Shown here: piece by piece, positions 41,629-47,691 of the stretch
Layout of the letters: every line of letters begins with the position of its first letter
How positions within the stretch are numbered: the stretch's first letter is position 1
Source: a virus
Strand: one strand, 5' to 3'
IMG/VR virus record: IMGVR_UViG_3300044833_000092
Coordinates: 1-64,000 of that record
Length of the DNA: 64,000 nt
Notes under the pieces: model-generated
Told to the model about the DNA's origin: nothing
The model's input: only the letters and a program-made list of their open reading frames with translations
Database searches by the model: none
Translations under genes and position numbers: made by a program

Positions 41629-41835
41629 CTATTCCTTTTCGTACCCATCGAACCACGGACCGTAGCGGCGCGTGCGCCGCCGGGCGTCCTCGGACACCGC
41701 CGTCCGGCTGGATGCCTCTTTGTCGTTGCAATGCTCCTGCGCTTGTTGGAGCGTAAGTTTCCGCTTGACCGTGAGCTTGCGCCCAGGGGCCTTGTCATCG
41801 CCGAAGAAGTGGCGATTGACCGTGTACATATCCAT
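41629..41835 (-). CDS. small basic protein
   Basis: A 68-residue protein starting MDMYTVNRHFFGDDKAP; GGGAG of the promoter-like motif lies nine bases upstream and probably serves as its ribosome binding site. Basic and Arg-rich at the C-terminus. Function unknown. Confidence 0.62.
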   Translation of the reverse strand: MDMYTVNRHFFGDDKAPGRKLTVKRKLTLQQAQEHCNDKEASSRTAVSEDARRRTRRYGPWFDGYEKE

Positions 41836-41840
41836 GCCTG

Positions 41841-41873
41841 CATTCTCCCATAAGTGTGAGGGTAAAGCCACTA
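41841..41873 (-). promoter_or_regulatory. repeated promoter-like motif (variant TTATGGGAGAAT)
   Basis: Shares TAGTGG at the start and TTATGGGA.AATG at the end with the copies at 43594-43626 and 44874-44906, at the same total length. It overlaps the preceding gene's stop and lies directly before a start codon. Confidence 0.5.
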
Positions 41874-42203
41874 CGCCAACGGCACGCAGTATTTGCCTTC
41901 CAGATCGTTACTGGCCCCGCTGGGCAGCATGAGCCTGACAGTGCAGCCGCGCGGATCGCCGCCCAGGATTACGCCGATATTCTCGGGGCCGCACAGGGCG
42001 AGCAGACGATTTGCGGCGGAGAGCTTTCTCTGCTTTTCCTGTTCGCTCAGCGGCCGATTGCAAGTCTCGTCGGTGTAGAGCCGATGGTAAGCCTTGCTGT
42101 GGGCCATAATCTTGACGGCCAGCGTGCGAATCGAATAGGGCGCGAGCGCCTTGCACTCGCGCCCCAGGGCGATCATAAACAGGTCGCGTTCCTTGATAGG
42201 CAT
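41871..42203 (-). CDS. unknown early-region protein
   Basis: A 110-residue protein starting MPIKERDLFMIALGREC with GAGGG before the ATG. Helical first half, then CGPENIGVILGGDPRGC, suggesting a small alpha/beta domain. Function unknown. Confidence 0.68.
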   Translation of the reverse strand: MPIKERDLFMIALGRECKALAPYSIRTLAVKIMAHSKAYHRLYTDETCNRPLSEQEKQRKLSAANRLLALCGPENIGVILGGDPRGCTVRLMLPSGASNDLEGKYCVPLA

Positions 42204-42222
42204 TGTGCCCTCGGGTTGGGTG

Positions 42223-42738
42223 TTAGACTTCGCAGACCAGTTCGCGCCGCCGATCGACGCGGGTGACGACCTTGCACTTCATGTCCTTGGTCACTTTCGT
42301 TTCGTAGCTGACCGTGACATTGGGGAACTTGGTGGGCGTCAGATCGACTTGAGCCAGGACGCGCTCCTTGCCGTTGACTTCGCGGACCACGACCGACTTG
42401 CTGCTCACCGGCATTGGCCCCAGCACCTTGGCCAGGGCCGTCAGCTTATCCTTCGTGGCTGTGAGATAGATGCTCTCGCTGTAGCTGCCCATGCGCGGCT
42501 CGAAGCCGGCCTCCTCCAGGTCGAAGAACACGGCATACGCTTCCCGCACCCAGCCGGGCAGCTTGCCGATATCCTCGCGGAGGCTCTGGATGCGAGCGTA
42601 ACAACCCTTGATGGAATCCTCGAAGTAGGCCGTACGCTCTGCGATGCGCTCGGCGATCTTCTCTTCGCGCTCGTCCTGCTTGGCCTTGTCCACGTCGGCG
42701 AGCAGGGCGTCCACGGTACGGTCGAATTTGTCTGGCAT
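42223..42738 (-). CDS. unknown coiled-coil-containing protein
   Basis: A 171-residue protein starting MPDKFDRTVDALLADVD with GGAG and the TTATTCGCATG cassette. A long charged helix (AKQDEREEKIAERIAERTA) precedes a mixed domain with VREVNGKERVLAQVDL. Function unknown. Confidence 0.7.
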   Translation of the reverse strand: MPDKFDRTVDALLADVDKAKQDEREEKIAERIAERTAYFEDSIKGCYARIQSLREDIGKLPGWVREAYAVFFDLEEAGFEPRMGSYSESIYLTATKDKLTALAKVLGPMPVSSKSVVVREVNGKERVLAQVDLTPTKFPNVTVSYETKVTKDMKCKVVTRVDRRRELVCEV

Positions 42739-42772
42739 GCGAATAACTCCAGTTGAAGGGAAGGGAAAGAGG

Positions 42773-42792
42773 GGTGGTGGAAATCCACCACC
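42773..42792 (+). repeat. family A palindromic repeat
   Basis: Exact core in a leader, eleven bases from a family-B variant. Confidence 0.96.
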
Positions 42793-42802
42793 CCAGGGAA
42801 TG

Positions 42803-42822
42803 CTATTGCGACGCCGCAATAG
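42803..42822. repeat. family B symmetric variant
   Basis: CTATTGCGACGCCGCAATAG: 8-bp stem with an ACGC loop, abutting the stop of the gene at 42824. Confidence 0.94.
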
Positions 42823-42823
42823 C

Positions 42824-43081
42824 TCAGGCTCCGTCTCGCTTGTTGTCGCCGACAATGACCCGGAACTGCTTCATCAAGGTCCAGCGGCCATAGAGAGCAT
42901 TGCCGTACTTGAGCGCCTCGTCGGCGGTCTTAAACGTCATGCCGTTGCCGCAGAATTTTCCAGAGTTGTCCGCAAGTACCTCGACCTTGAGTACCTTGGA
43001 CGGGTCGGCTTTGACAGTCGCTTCCAGCCCGGCGACCTCCTCGTGCGTCTGATGACAGATATCGCTGATTGCTTGTGCCAT
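42824..43081 (-). CDS. small unknown protein
   Basis: An 85-residue protein starting MAQAISDICHQTHEEVA, with GGAG and a TCTTACGCATG cassette. Mixed alpha/beta (VLADNSGKFCGNGMTFKTA). Its leader contains two inverted family-B copies. Function unknown. Confidence 0.68.
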   Translation of the reverse strand: MAQAISDICHQTHEEVAGLEATVKADPSKVLKVEVLADNSGKFCGNGMTFKTADEALKYGNALYGRWTLMKQFRVIVGDNKRDGA

Positions 43082-43097
43082 GCGTAAGACTCCAGTG

Positions 43098-43148
43098 GGA
43101 TTGCGGCGCACCCATAGCTCGAAGTGAGCTATGGGTGCGCCGCAATAG
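43098..43148. repeat. two family B elements in inverted orientation
   Basis: Degenerate copies at 43098-43117 and 43129-43148 face each other and pair over 21 bases (43100-43120 with 43126-43146) around a five-base loop. This long hairpin lies in the leader of the gene at 43081. Confidence 0.94.
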
Positions 43149-43159
43149 GAAAGGGAAAC

Positions 43160-43519
43160 TCAAAGCTGGTCGAGAATGTCGCCGTCGCCGTCGTAGTCCA
43201 GGGCCGAGACGGCCCGCTGGGCACGCCGCTCGGGCTCGGAACGGCGCGGGCCGCCGCTGACCAAGACAGAAGTGGGATCGTTGCTGACGGGCGGGATGAC
43301 CAGCGGCTTGATGGTCAGGGCCATCTGCTTGGTGAGCCGCTGGTAGCGGATCATCAGGATGGTGCCGACCGGCACCCCCGATGCCTTGTTGAATACGCGG
43401 CCGTCGTTCGGGCCGCTCATCATGCGGAAGTCCTTGCCGGCGTTCCAGTCGGCCTCAACGGCCGCCTTGGACTTGTAATCGCGGCCGTAGGCCGGGACCA
43501 CGCTGATTGTCTCTGGCAT
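43160..43519 (-). CDS. unknown early-region protein
   Basis: A 119-residue protein starting MPETISVVPAYGRDYKS with GGGGG before the ATG. Beta-rich centre (GVPVGTILMIRYQRL), basic stretch, and a short acidic C-terminus (DYDGDGDILDQL). Function unknown. Confidence 0.68.
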   Translation of the reverse strand: MPETISVVPAYGRDYKSKAAVEADWNAGKDFRMMSGPNDGRVFNKASGVPVGTILMIRYQRLTKQMALTIKPLVIPPVSNDPTSVLVSGGPRRSEPERRAQRAVSALDYDGDGDILDQL

Positions 43520-43530
43520 TCGTAAACCCC

Positions 43531-43550
43531 CTATTGGTGCGCCGCAATAG
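43531..43550 (-). repeat. family B hairpin overlapping a ribosome binding site
   Basis: On the minus strand CTATTGCGGCGCACCAATAG runs into GGGGG, the ribosome binding site of the gene at 43519. Confidence 0.94.
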
Positions 43551-43593
43551 CCGGCAGCGAAGTGCCCCGGTCAGACCGCAGCGTCACAGTATC

Positions 43594-43626
43594 CATTGTC
43601 CCATAAGCAGAGGAGCAAATCCACTA
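43594..43626 (-). promoter_or_regulatory. repeated promoter-like motif (TTATGGGACAAT)
   Basis: One of four related minus-strand sites. TAGTGG is followed after 15 bases by TTATGGGACAATG. It lies about 75 bases before the start at 43519, with a family-B hairpin in the leader between them. Confidence 0.55.
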
Positions 43627-43995
43627 CTCGGAACCCCGCTCGCCGATCAGGCGAAACGGCACTTCCTTCTGGAACAGCGCCCACTTCTCATCGCCCATGC
43701 CGCAAGCCATGACCACTCCGGTCGGGTTGGCCTTGATAGCCGCGGCCAGACAGGCGGCGCGGTCCAGGTACACGGCGACGCGCCCCTGCTCGTCCTGCAA
43801 GAGAAAGTCGAAAGTCGTGGCATCCATCGCAAAGAAGTGATGGACCTTGCCGGCCTTGCCATCCTCGGTCACGCCTACGACGCCCGAGTACCAGCGGCCA
43901 TCGCTCCTGCCCCGCTTAGGACGGTGCGGCTTGCGCTTGTGCTTACGCGGGCGCTTTCCATTTAATGAATCGCGCCCTTTCCAGTTCTTACTCAT
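43624..43995 (-). CDS. unknown basic protein
   Basis: A 123-residue protein starting MSKNWKGRDSLNGKRPRK with GAGGA before the ATG. The first 35 residues are very basic (RKHKRKPHRPKRGRSDGRW), then a compact alpha/beta domain. Nucleic-acid binding is plausible. Function unknown. Confidence 0.7.
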   Translation of the reverse strand: MSKNWKGRDSLNGKRPRKHKRKPHRPKRGRSDGRWYSGVVGVTEDGKAGKVHHFFAMDATTFDFLLQDEQGRVAVYLDRAACLAAAIKANPTGVVMACGMGDEKWALFQKEVPFRLIGERGSE

Positions 43996-44002
43996 CGGTT
44001 CC

Positions 44003-44326
44003 TCACTGGTAGTTGAAGTCGCAGGCCCCGTTACTGTTCAACAGGATAGCCAGACCGCCCCACGAAAACTCTTCGGTGATCCGGAACTTATGGTGGCAAG
44101 GCGTTAGCTGACCCTCACGCGGGCAGAACGGACACGGCACGTCGATCGTCACCTGGGGATACTCCAGGGCTCGGCCGCTGATGCGGCCCTCGAATGTACG
44201 GCACCCGCACTTCACGTCGATGGTCGGCAGGCTTTCCCGCACCTTATCCGCGGTCCAAGGCCCCGCGGCCGGCTTGGTCAAGTCCGGTGTCGTAAGATGA
44301 TCCACCGGCGTTTGTATCTTCCCCAT
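44003..44326 (-). CDS. small Cys-rich protein
   Basis: A 107-residue protein starting MGKIQTPVDHLTTPDLT with AGGAGG eight bases before the ATG. CGCRTFEGRI and CPFCPREG with a further CHH suggest a zinc site. Function unknown. Confidence 0.7.
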   Translation of the reverse strand: MGKIQTPVDHLTTPDLTKPAAGPWTADKVRESLPTIDVKCGCRTFEGRISGRALEYPQVTIDVPCPFCPREGQLTPCHHKFRITEEFSWGGLAILLNSNGACDFNYQ

Positions 44327-44338
44327 GCGAAAACCCTC

Positions 44339-44358
44339 CTATTGCGGCGCACCAATAG
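44339..44358 (+). repeat. family B hairpin holding a stop codon and abutting a ribosome binding site
   Basis: On the minus strand the element ends the upstream gene (its TAG lies inside the element, at 44339-44341) and runs into GAGG for the ATG at 44326. Confidence 0.95.
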
Positions 44359-44557
44359 GACGCGCCTTTCGACTCCCCATTCTGAGCGGCCGCGGCAAGC
44401 CGATATGCAGCCTGCCAGCGTCGCCCCCATCAGCCGAGCCGCTCCCGGCCACAGCGGCCAGATAAACGCAAGGCTCGGAATGATAGTAGAACCTGACTTC
44501 GGCATCGGCCCCCAAATGGGCGGCCACGTCCAATATGTCTCGGACTCTCATCGGCAT
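44339..44557 (-). CDS. small unknown protein ending inside a family B element
   Basis: A 72-residue protein starting MPMRVRDILDVAAHLGA; GGGAG lies before two closely spaced ATGs. The last residues PIGAPQ and the TAG are encoded by the family-B hairpin, so the element can serve as a gene end. Function unknown. Confidence 0.65.
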   Translation of the reverse strand: MPMRVRDILDVAAHLGADAEVRFYYHSEPCVYLAAVAGSGSADGGDAGRLHIGLPRPLRMGSRKARPIGAPQ

Positions 44558-44588
44558 TCTCTCCCGCGGGGAACGGCCGCAAGAATCA

Positions 44589-44608
44589 GGTGGTGGAAAT
44601 CCGACACC
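44589..44608 (+). repeat. family A repeat, CCGACACC subtype
   Basis: Directly abuts a family-B element in the leader of the gene at 44557. Confidence 0.93.
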
Positions 44609-44628
44609 CTATTGCGGCGCATCAATAG
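44609..44628 (+). repeat. family B variant
   Basis: CTATTGCGGCGCATCAATAG, one base from the next copy. Confidence 0.92.
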
Positions 44629-44629
44629 C

Positions 44630-44649
44630 CTAATGCGGCGCGGCAATAG
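44630..44649 (+). repeat. degenerate family B copy in tandem
   Basis: CTAATGCGGCGCGGCAATAG; tandem with the copy at 44609. Confidence 0.8.
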
Positions 44650-44873
44650 AAAGCGACGTTGGTTGCACGGCGGGCTCGGATCAGTCCAGCCCGCCTTTAG
44701 CTTGACGGCTGGTCGCTGGACTGCCGTACACTATGCCGGCAATTGCGCCAGGATCGATTCTGGCGGCCCTTGTCCGCAAGGCAGGGTAAAGCCTAGCCAA
44801 GGGCGGAATCGCCCCGCATACGTCAAGCTGGGCGAACGGCCGGCCGGCCCTGTCAACGGTACGGATACACTCC

Positions 44874-44906
44874 CATTGTCCCATAAAGGGCGGACTATTG
44901 CCACTA
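44874..44906 (-). promoter_or_regulatory. repeated promoter-like motif (TTATGGGACAAT)
   Basis: One of four related minus-strand sites; TAGTGG starts it and TTATGGGACAATG ends it. It lies about 320 bases before the start at 44557. Confidence 0.55.
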
Positions 44907-44943
44907 AGCAAGGGCCGGACCGAAAGGACAGGGGAGCGGAACG

Positions 44944-44987
44944 AAAAGGGCCGGCCCTGTCCTTTGCAGAGGACAGGGGCGGCCGGC
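44944..44987 (-). terminator. probable intrinsic terminator
   Basis: CCCTGTCCT (44955-44963) pairs with AGGACAGGG (44970-44978), with further GCCGG/CCGGC pairing across a four-base bulge. On the minus strand CCTTTTCG follows. It lies just downstream of the gene ending at 45006. Confidence 0.65.
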
Positions 44988-45005
44988 GGATGACAGTAAG
45001 GCCGC

Positions 45006-46124
45006 TTACGCTGCGACGGCTTCCACGGTCGGGACCGTGGCGGCCGCGGCCGTTTCCTTGGCGGCCCGCTTTTCAGCCCGCGCCGCCTTTGCGGCGAGTC
45101 CGGCGGTCTTGATTCCTTCTACGGCATCATTGGCCGCGGAGCGGATGGCCCGGAGTCCTTCCAAGCGCGCTTTCGTTTCGATGGTAGTCGCCGCACCGAA
45201 AGCGGCGATAGACGACAGAATGTCCGCGAGTCCGAAGTCTCCTTGCTGAACGGCCACGGCCACGGCCGCGGCCCTGTTGACTTCGGCCGTCTTGCCGGAC
45301 TCCGTGGCCACGACCGGGGAAGCCGCGGCCGCGAGAGCGCGGCCGATGCGCTTGGCGGAATCCGACACTTCCACCGGAACGACAGGGGCGGAGACTTCCT
45401 TTTCGCCCTTCGCCTTGCCGCGGCCCTTGGCGGTCTGGGCGAATGCTTTCTTAGCCTTGAGAAATTCCGAAAGCGTCATCGCCTTGCACGTCCCTGCCCC
45501 GGCGACAGCGGACTCCAGTAACTTGACGGACTCTTCCTTCCACTCCGGAACGAAAGAATACGCATAGGTCACGACCGGGCCGGCCGTCCCGTCAGCCTGA
45601 TATTCAAGGGCCGGCGCGCTGTCATCCCGCGCCAGGAGGGGAAGGGCGGAATCGACAATTGACCGGCCCAACCGCACCATCTTTTCCGCGGACCAGACCC
45701 GCGACAGGGCCGCGTAGCCAAGGTAGCGCGAGATATTGATATCCCGCCCGTTGGGAACCATTCCGCCCAGCGTTTCCTTCAAGGCCTTGACGCAAGCCGT
45801 GAAGCGATTAGCCTTGCTGCCAGTCTCATGGAGCAGGCCGGCATTGAAGTAGGTCCACGCGGCATTGCCGACCGCGAGCGCGTCCGTCATCGCACCAAGG
45901 GACTCCTCGCCCAGCGCGTCCGCCACGTCCGCGGCGAGCTTGACTTGCGACAGGGCAAATACCCTGTCCGCTTCCTCTTGCGCGAGCCGGTGCGCCTCTG
46001 CGGCTTGGATGGCGGCGACTTTCTCTTCGGCCGTCAATTCGACTTTCGCCGGAATCTCAGCGGTCGTGGCCGTGACGACAGGGGCCGCGGTCGGGACCGC
46101 GGCAGTTTTCTTGTTCTTAGACAT
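45006..46124 (-). CDS. unknown Ala-rich protein in the GGCCGG island
   Basis: A 372-residue protein starting MSKNKKTAAVPTAAPVV; GAGG lies eight bases before the ATG. Ala/Glu/Lys-rich helical ends surround a conserved-looking middle (NISRYLGYAALSRVWSAEK, then ARDDSAPALEYQADGT). Codon use leans to GCC/GCG and TCC/TTC compared with neighbours. It is the largest unknown minus-strand product and its leader and 3' end carry special repeats, so it may be an abundant early protein. Family not recognised. Confidence 0.68.
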   Translation of the reverse strand: MSKNKKTAAVPTAAPVVTATTAEIPAKVELTAEEKVAAIQAAEAHRLAQEEADRVFALSQVKLAADVADALGEESLGAMTDALAVGNAAWTYFNAGLLHETGSKANRFTACVKALKETLGGMVPNGRDINISRYLGYAALSRVWSAEKMVRLGRSIVDSALPLLARDDSAPALEYQADGTAGPVVTYAYSFVPEWKEESVKLLESAVAGAGTCKAMTLSEFLKAKKAFAQTAKGRGKAKGEKEVSAPVVPVEVSDSAKRIGRALAAAASPVVATESGKTAEVNRAAAVAVAVQQGDFGLADILSSIAAFGAATTIETKARLEGLRAIRSAANDAVEGIKTAGLAAKAARAEKRAAKETAAAATVPTVEAVAA

Positions 46125-46250
46125 TCGACATTCCTCTAGCGTCATCGGCTGACGCTGGCCGTTCCGAACCGGAGATAGCGAATTGCTTCCCCGTACCCTA
46201 CAGAGTCGCAACGGCGGTTCCACCCGCCATTCTTTCCGCAAAGAATACAA

Positions 46251-46279
46251 ATGGTAATAAACTGCGGCGATTAAAGCAA
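46251..46279 (-). promoter_or_regulatory. candidate promoter TTGCTT / 17 bp / TACCAT
   Basis: A minus-strand -35/-10 pair about 127 bases before the gene at 46124, in an AT-richer patch. The spacer contains GCCGC and TTTAT, also present in the candidate promoter at 59336-59364. Confidence 0.4.
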
Positions 46280-46433
46280 TAGGTGATTGCTTGCGCCAGG
46301 ATGCCGTAGGACAGGGCCGGCCGGTCAAGGCAACCGATTGGCCATTGAAGGGCCGGAAAGTCGCAGGGCGGCCCAGCTGGGCGAACGGCCGGCCCTGTCC
46401 TACGGCAGGGGCAGGGCCGGACCGCGAGCGGTC

Positions 46434-46453
46434 CTATTGTGGCGTCGCAATAG
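46434..46453. repeat. family B variant
   Basis: CTATTGTGGCGTCGCAATAG, intergenic, flanked by TCC and GGA that extend the stem. Confidence 0.88.
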
Positions 46454-46492
46454 GATTTAATGCCGCATAGAAATGCCAGTATAAATGAAATG

Positions 46493-46518
46493 GGCCGGCC
46501 CTGTTGACAGGGCCGGCC
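46493..46518 (-). terminator. GGCCGG hairpin downstream of a minus-strand gene
   Basis: A perfect 12-bp stem (GGCCGGCCCTGT with ACAGGGCCGGCC) and a two-base loop, followed on the minus strand by CATTTCATTT. It lies 30 bases past the stop at 46548. Confidence 0.5.
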
Positions 46519-46547
46519 TTGCGTTTGCGTCCGGACCGCGAGCGGTC

Positions 46548-46910
46548 TTAACCTACGGCAATAGCCGAAAGCAACTCGGCACCGGCAAGGCGGGCCGCGG
46601 CGCGGGCGGCCCTTGCAGTTTGCTTTGCGTCCGCGGCGAACTGCTCCAGTATCGCGGCTTCCCGGTGCAGCCGTTGACATTCTTCAAGCTGGGCGAGCTG
46701 GCCGTTGTACGGATACGGCAGGGCCTTACCCTTGCCAAGCGGCCGGCCCGGATAGGGCGGCGCGGCGGTCGGGATAGGCGGGCCGGCCGGCAGGAGCAGG
46801 GCCGGCAGCGGCCGCGGATTACAATGGCAGCCGTCGCCCAGCTGGCAATCACAATCGATACAAGTATCGGAAAGGATGACTCCGGGCCGGGAACCGTTTG
46901 CACTGGTCAT
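46548..46910 (-). CDS. small Cys-rich protein
   Basis: A 120-residue protein starting MTSANGSRPGVILSDTC, with GGAGG and the TTATTCGCATG cassette. CIDCDCQLGDGCHC is a dense Cys cluster, followed by a Pro-rich linker and a C-terminal helix (RLHREAAILEQFAADAK). It is the most upstream minus-strand gene found, next to the divergent control region. Metal binding is likely; role unknown. Confidence 0.68.
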   Translation of the reverse strand: MTSANGSRPGVILSDTCIDCDCQLGDGCHCNPRPLPALLLPAGPPIPTAAPPYPGRPLGKGKALPYPYNGQLAQLEECQRLHREAAILEQFAADAKQTARAARAAARLAGAELLSAIAVG

Positions 46911-47100
46911 GCGAATAACCTCCAATGGGACAAGGGAACCGCGGCCGGTCGAATTGACCGGGCCGCACTAGAGAGTAGGTCACGAACGGCCGGCCCGCCA
47001 GAAAAAATGCGGAAACGGGCAAACGGGTTGAAATGGGAACGGGTGACAGGGCCGCAAGCTGGGCCGGCCCTGTCCGCTCGCGGACAAGGCCGCGGGCCGG

Positions 47101-47154
47101 CCGGCAGGGCCGGCAGGGCCGGCAGGGCCGGCAAGGCCGGCAGGGCCGGCAAGG
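47101..47154 (+). repeat. 9-bp tandem repeat, six units
   Basis: Units CCGGCAGGG or CCGGCAAGG repeat six times without interruption, directly after a GGCCGG-rich hairpin region. Confidence 0.95.
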
Positions 47155-47446
47155 CCGCAGAAAGGGCCGCCCCGCGGCCGTGTCGCCCTGCGACCAGACC
47201 GGAGGATGCTATGCGGCTTAGTCGGGAAACGTAGTCGATTTCACCCATATCAAGATCGAGTGGAGCGGACTGTAGATTCGCTGCTTAACGCGCGTGGCCA
47301 GGCGGGCAGGCGCGTGGCCACCCGTAGGCCCCCATCGCCTCCTCCCAGGTGTCACTACTCCTCGCCGAGATTTTTCCTTATGTCCCTTCGGTCCCTCGGG
47401 GCTACGGCGTAGCGTTTCTTCACGTCCGCGGCGTGTGGTTCCGTCA

Positions 47447-47466
47447 GGTGGTGGAAATCCACCACC
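47447..47466 (+). repeat. family A palindromic repeat
   Basis: Exact core flanked by CA and TG, in the leader of the scaffold-like gene. Confidence 0.96.
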
Positions 47467-47617
47467 TGCCCTCTTTGTTCGCCAGCGAACATTTCCCTTT
47501 CTCTCGCTTCGCTCGGCGTCCCGCTCACCGCTTCGCGTTCCTCATGTCCTGTCGTCCGGTGGACGATGCTCACGGCTTCCGTCAACGCTCCACTCCATGA
47601 CTCAGACCGCGTAGCCA

Positions 47618-47642
47618 GTTTGCCGCATTTTTGGGTACTTAC
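47618..47642 (+). promoter_or_regulatory. candidate regulatory site before the capsid operon
   Basis: GTTTGCCGC followed by T-rich sequence and TACTTA. It shares GTTTGCCGC and general layout with the candidate promoter at 59336-59364 and lies about 50 bases before the scaffold-like gene. A good -35 box is missing. Confidence 0.3.
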
Positions 47643-47691
47643 ACCCACAAGCACTTTGCTCATTTGCCCTCTCACCATCAGGAGGTCACTC

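Larger units (their letters stand above)
44558..45005 (-). other. 448-base leader without a convincing gene
   Basis: The gap holds one family-A and two family-B copies, a copy of the TTATGGGACAAT motif and a GC-rich hairpin with T-run. A frame of 76 codons (44681-44911) reads through, but it overlaps the motif and lacks a ribosome binding site. The content fits a long regulated leader of the gene at 44557. Confidence 0.6.
46125..46547 (-). other. 423-base leader without a gene
   Basis: Contains a candidate promoter (46251-46279), a family-B variant, two copies of a GGACCGCGAGCGGTC palindrome (46419-46434 and 46533-46548) and a perfect GGCCGG hairpin. No convincing gene is seen. Confidence 0.6.
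46911..47691. other. 781-base divergent control region without a convincing gene
   Basis: Transcription diverges here: minus-strand genes to the left, capsid genes to the right. It holds a six-fold 9-bp tandem repeat, GGCCGG hairpins, a family-A copy, a TGTTCGC/GCGAACA palindrome and a candidate promoter-like GTTTGCCGC site. Frames that cross it have no start signals and are rejected. A replication origin, packaging site or major promoter region are all possible. Confidence 0.6.

Noticed and set aside
44681-44911. A 76-codon minus-strand gene in the leader.
   Set aside because: No ribosome site, unusual composition, and overlap with the TTATGGGACAAT motif.
46485-47600. Plus-strand genes in the GGCCGG-rich gap.
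   Set aside because: Open frames arise from GC-rich repeats. None has a convincing start signal or protein-like sequence.
47566-47691. Earlier ATG of the scaffold-like gene.
   Set aside because: No ribosome site before it, while the ATG at 47692 has AGGAGG at the ideal distance.
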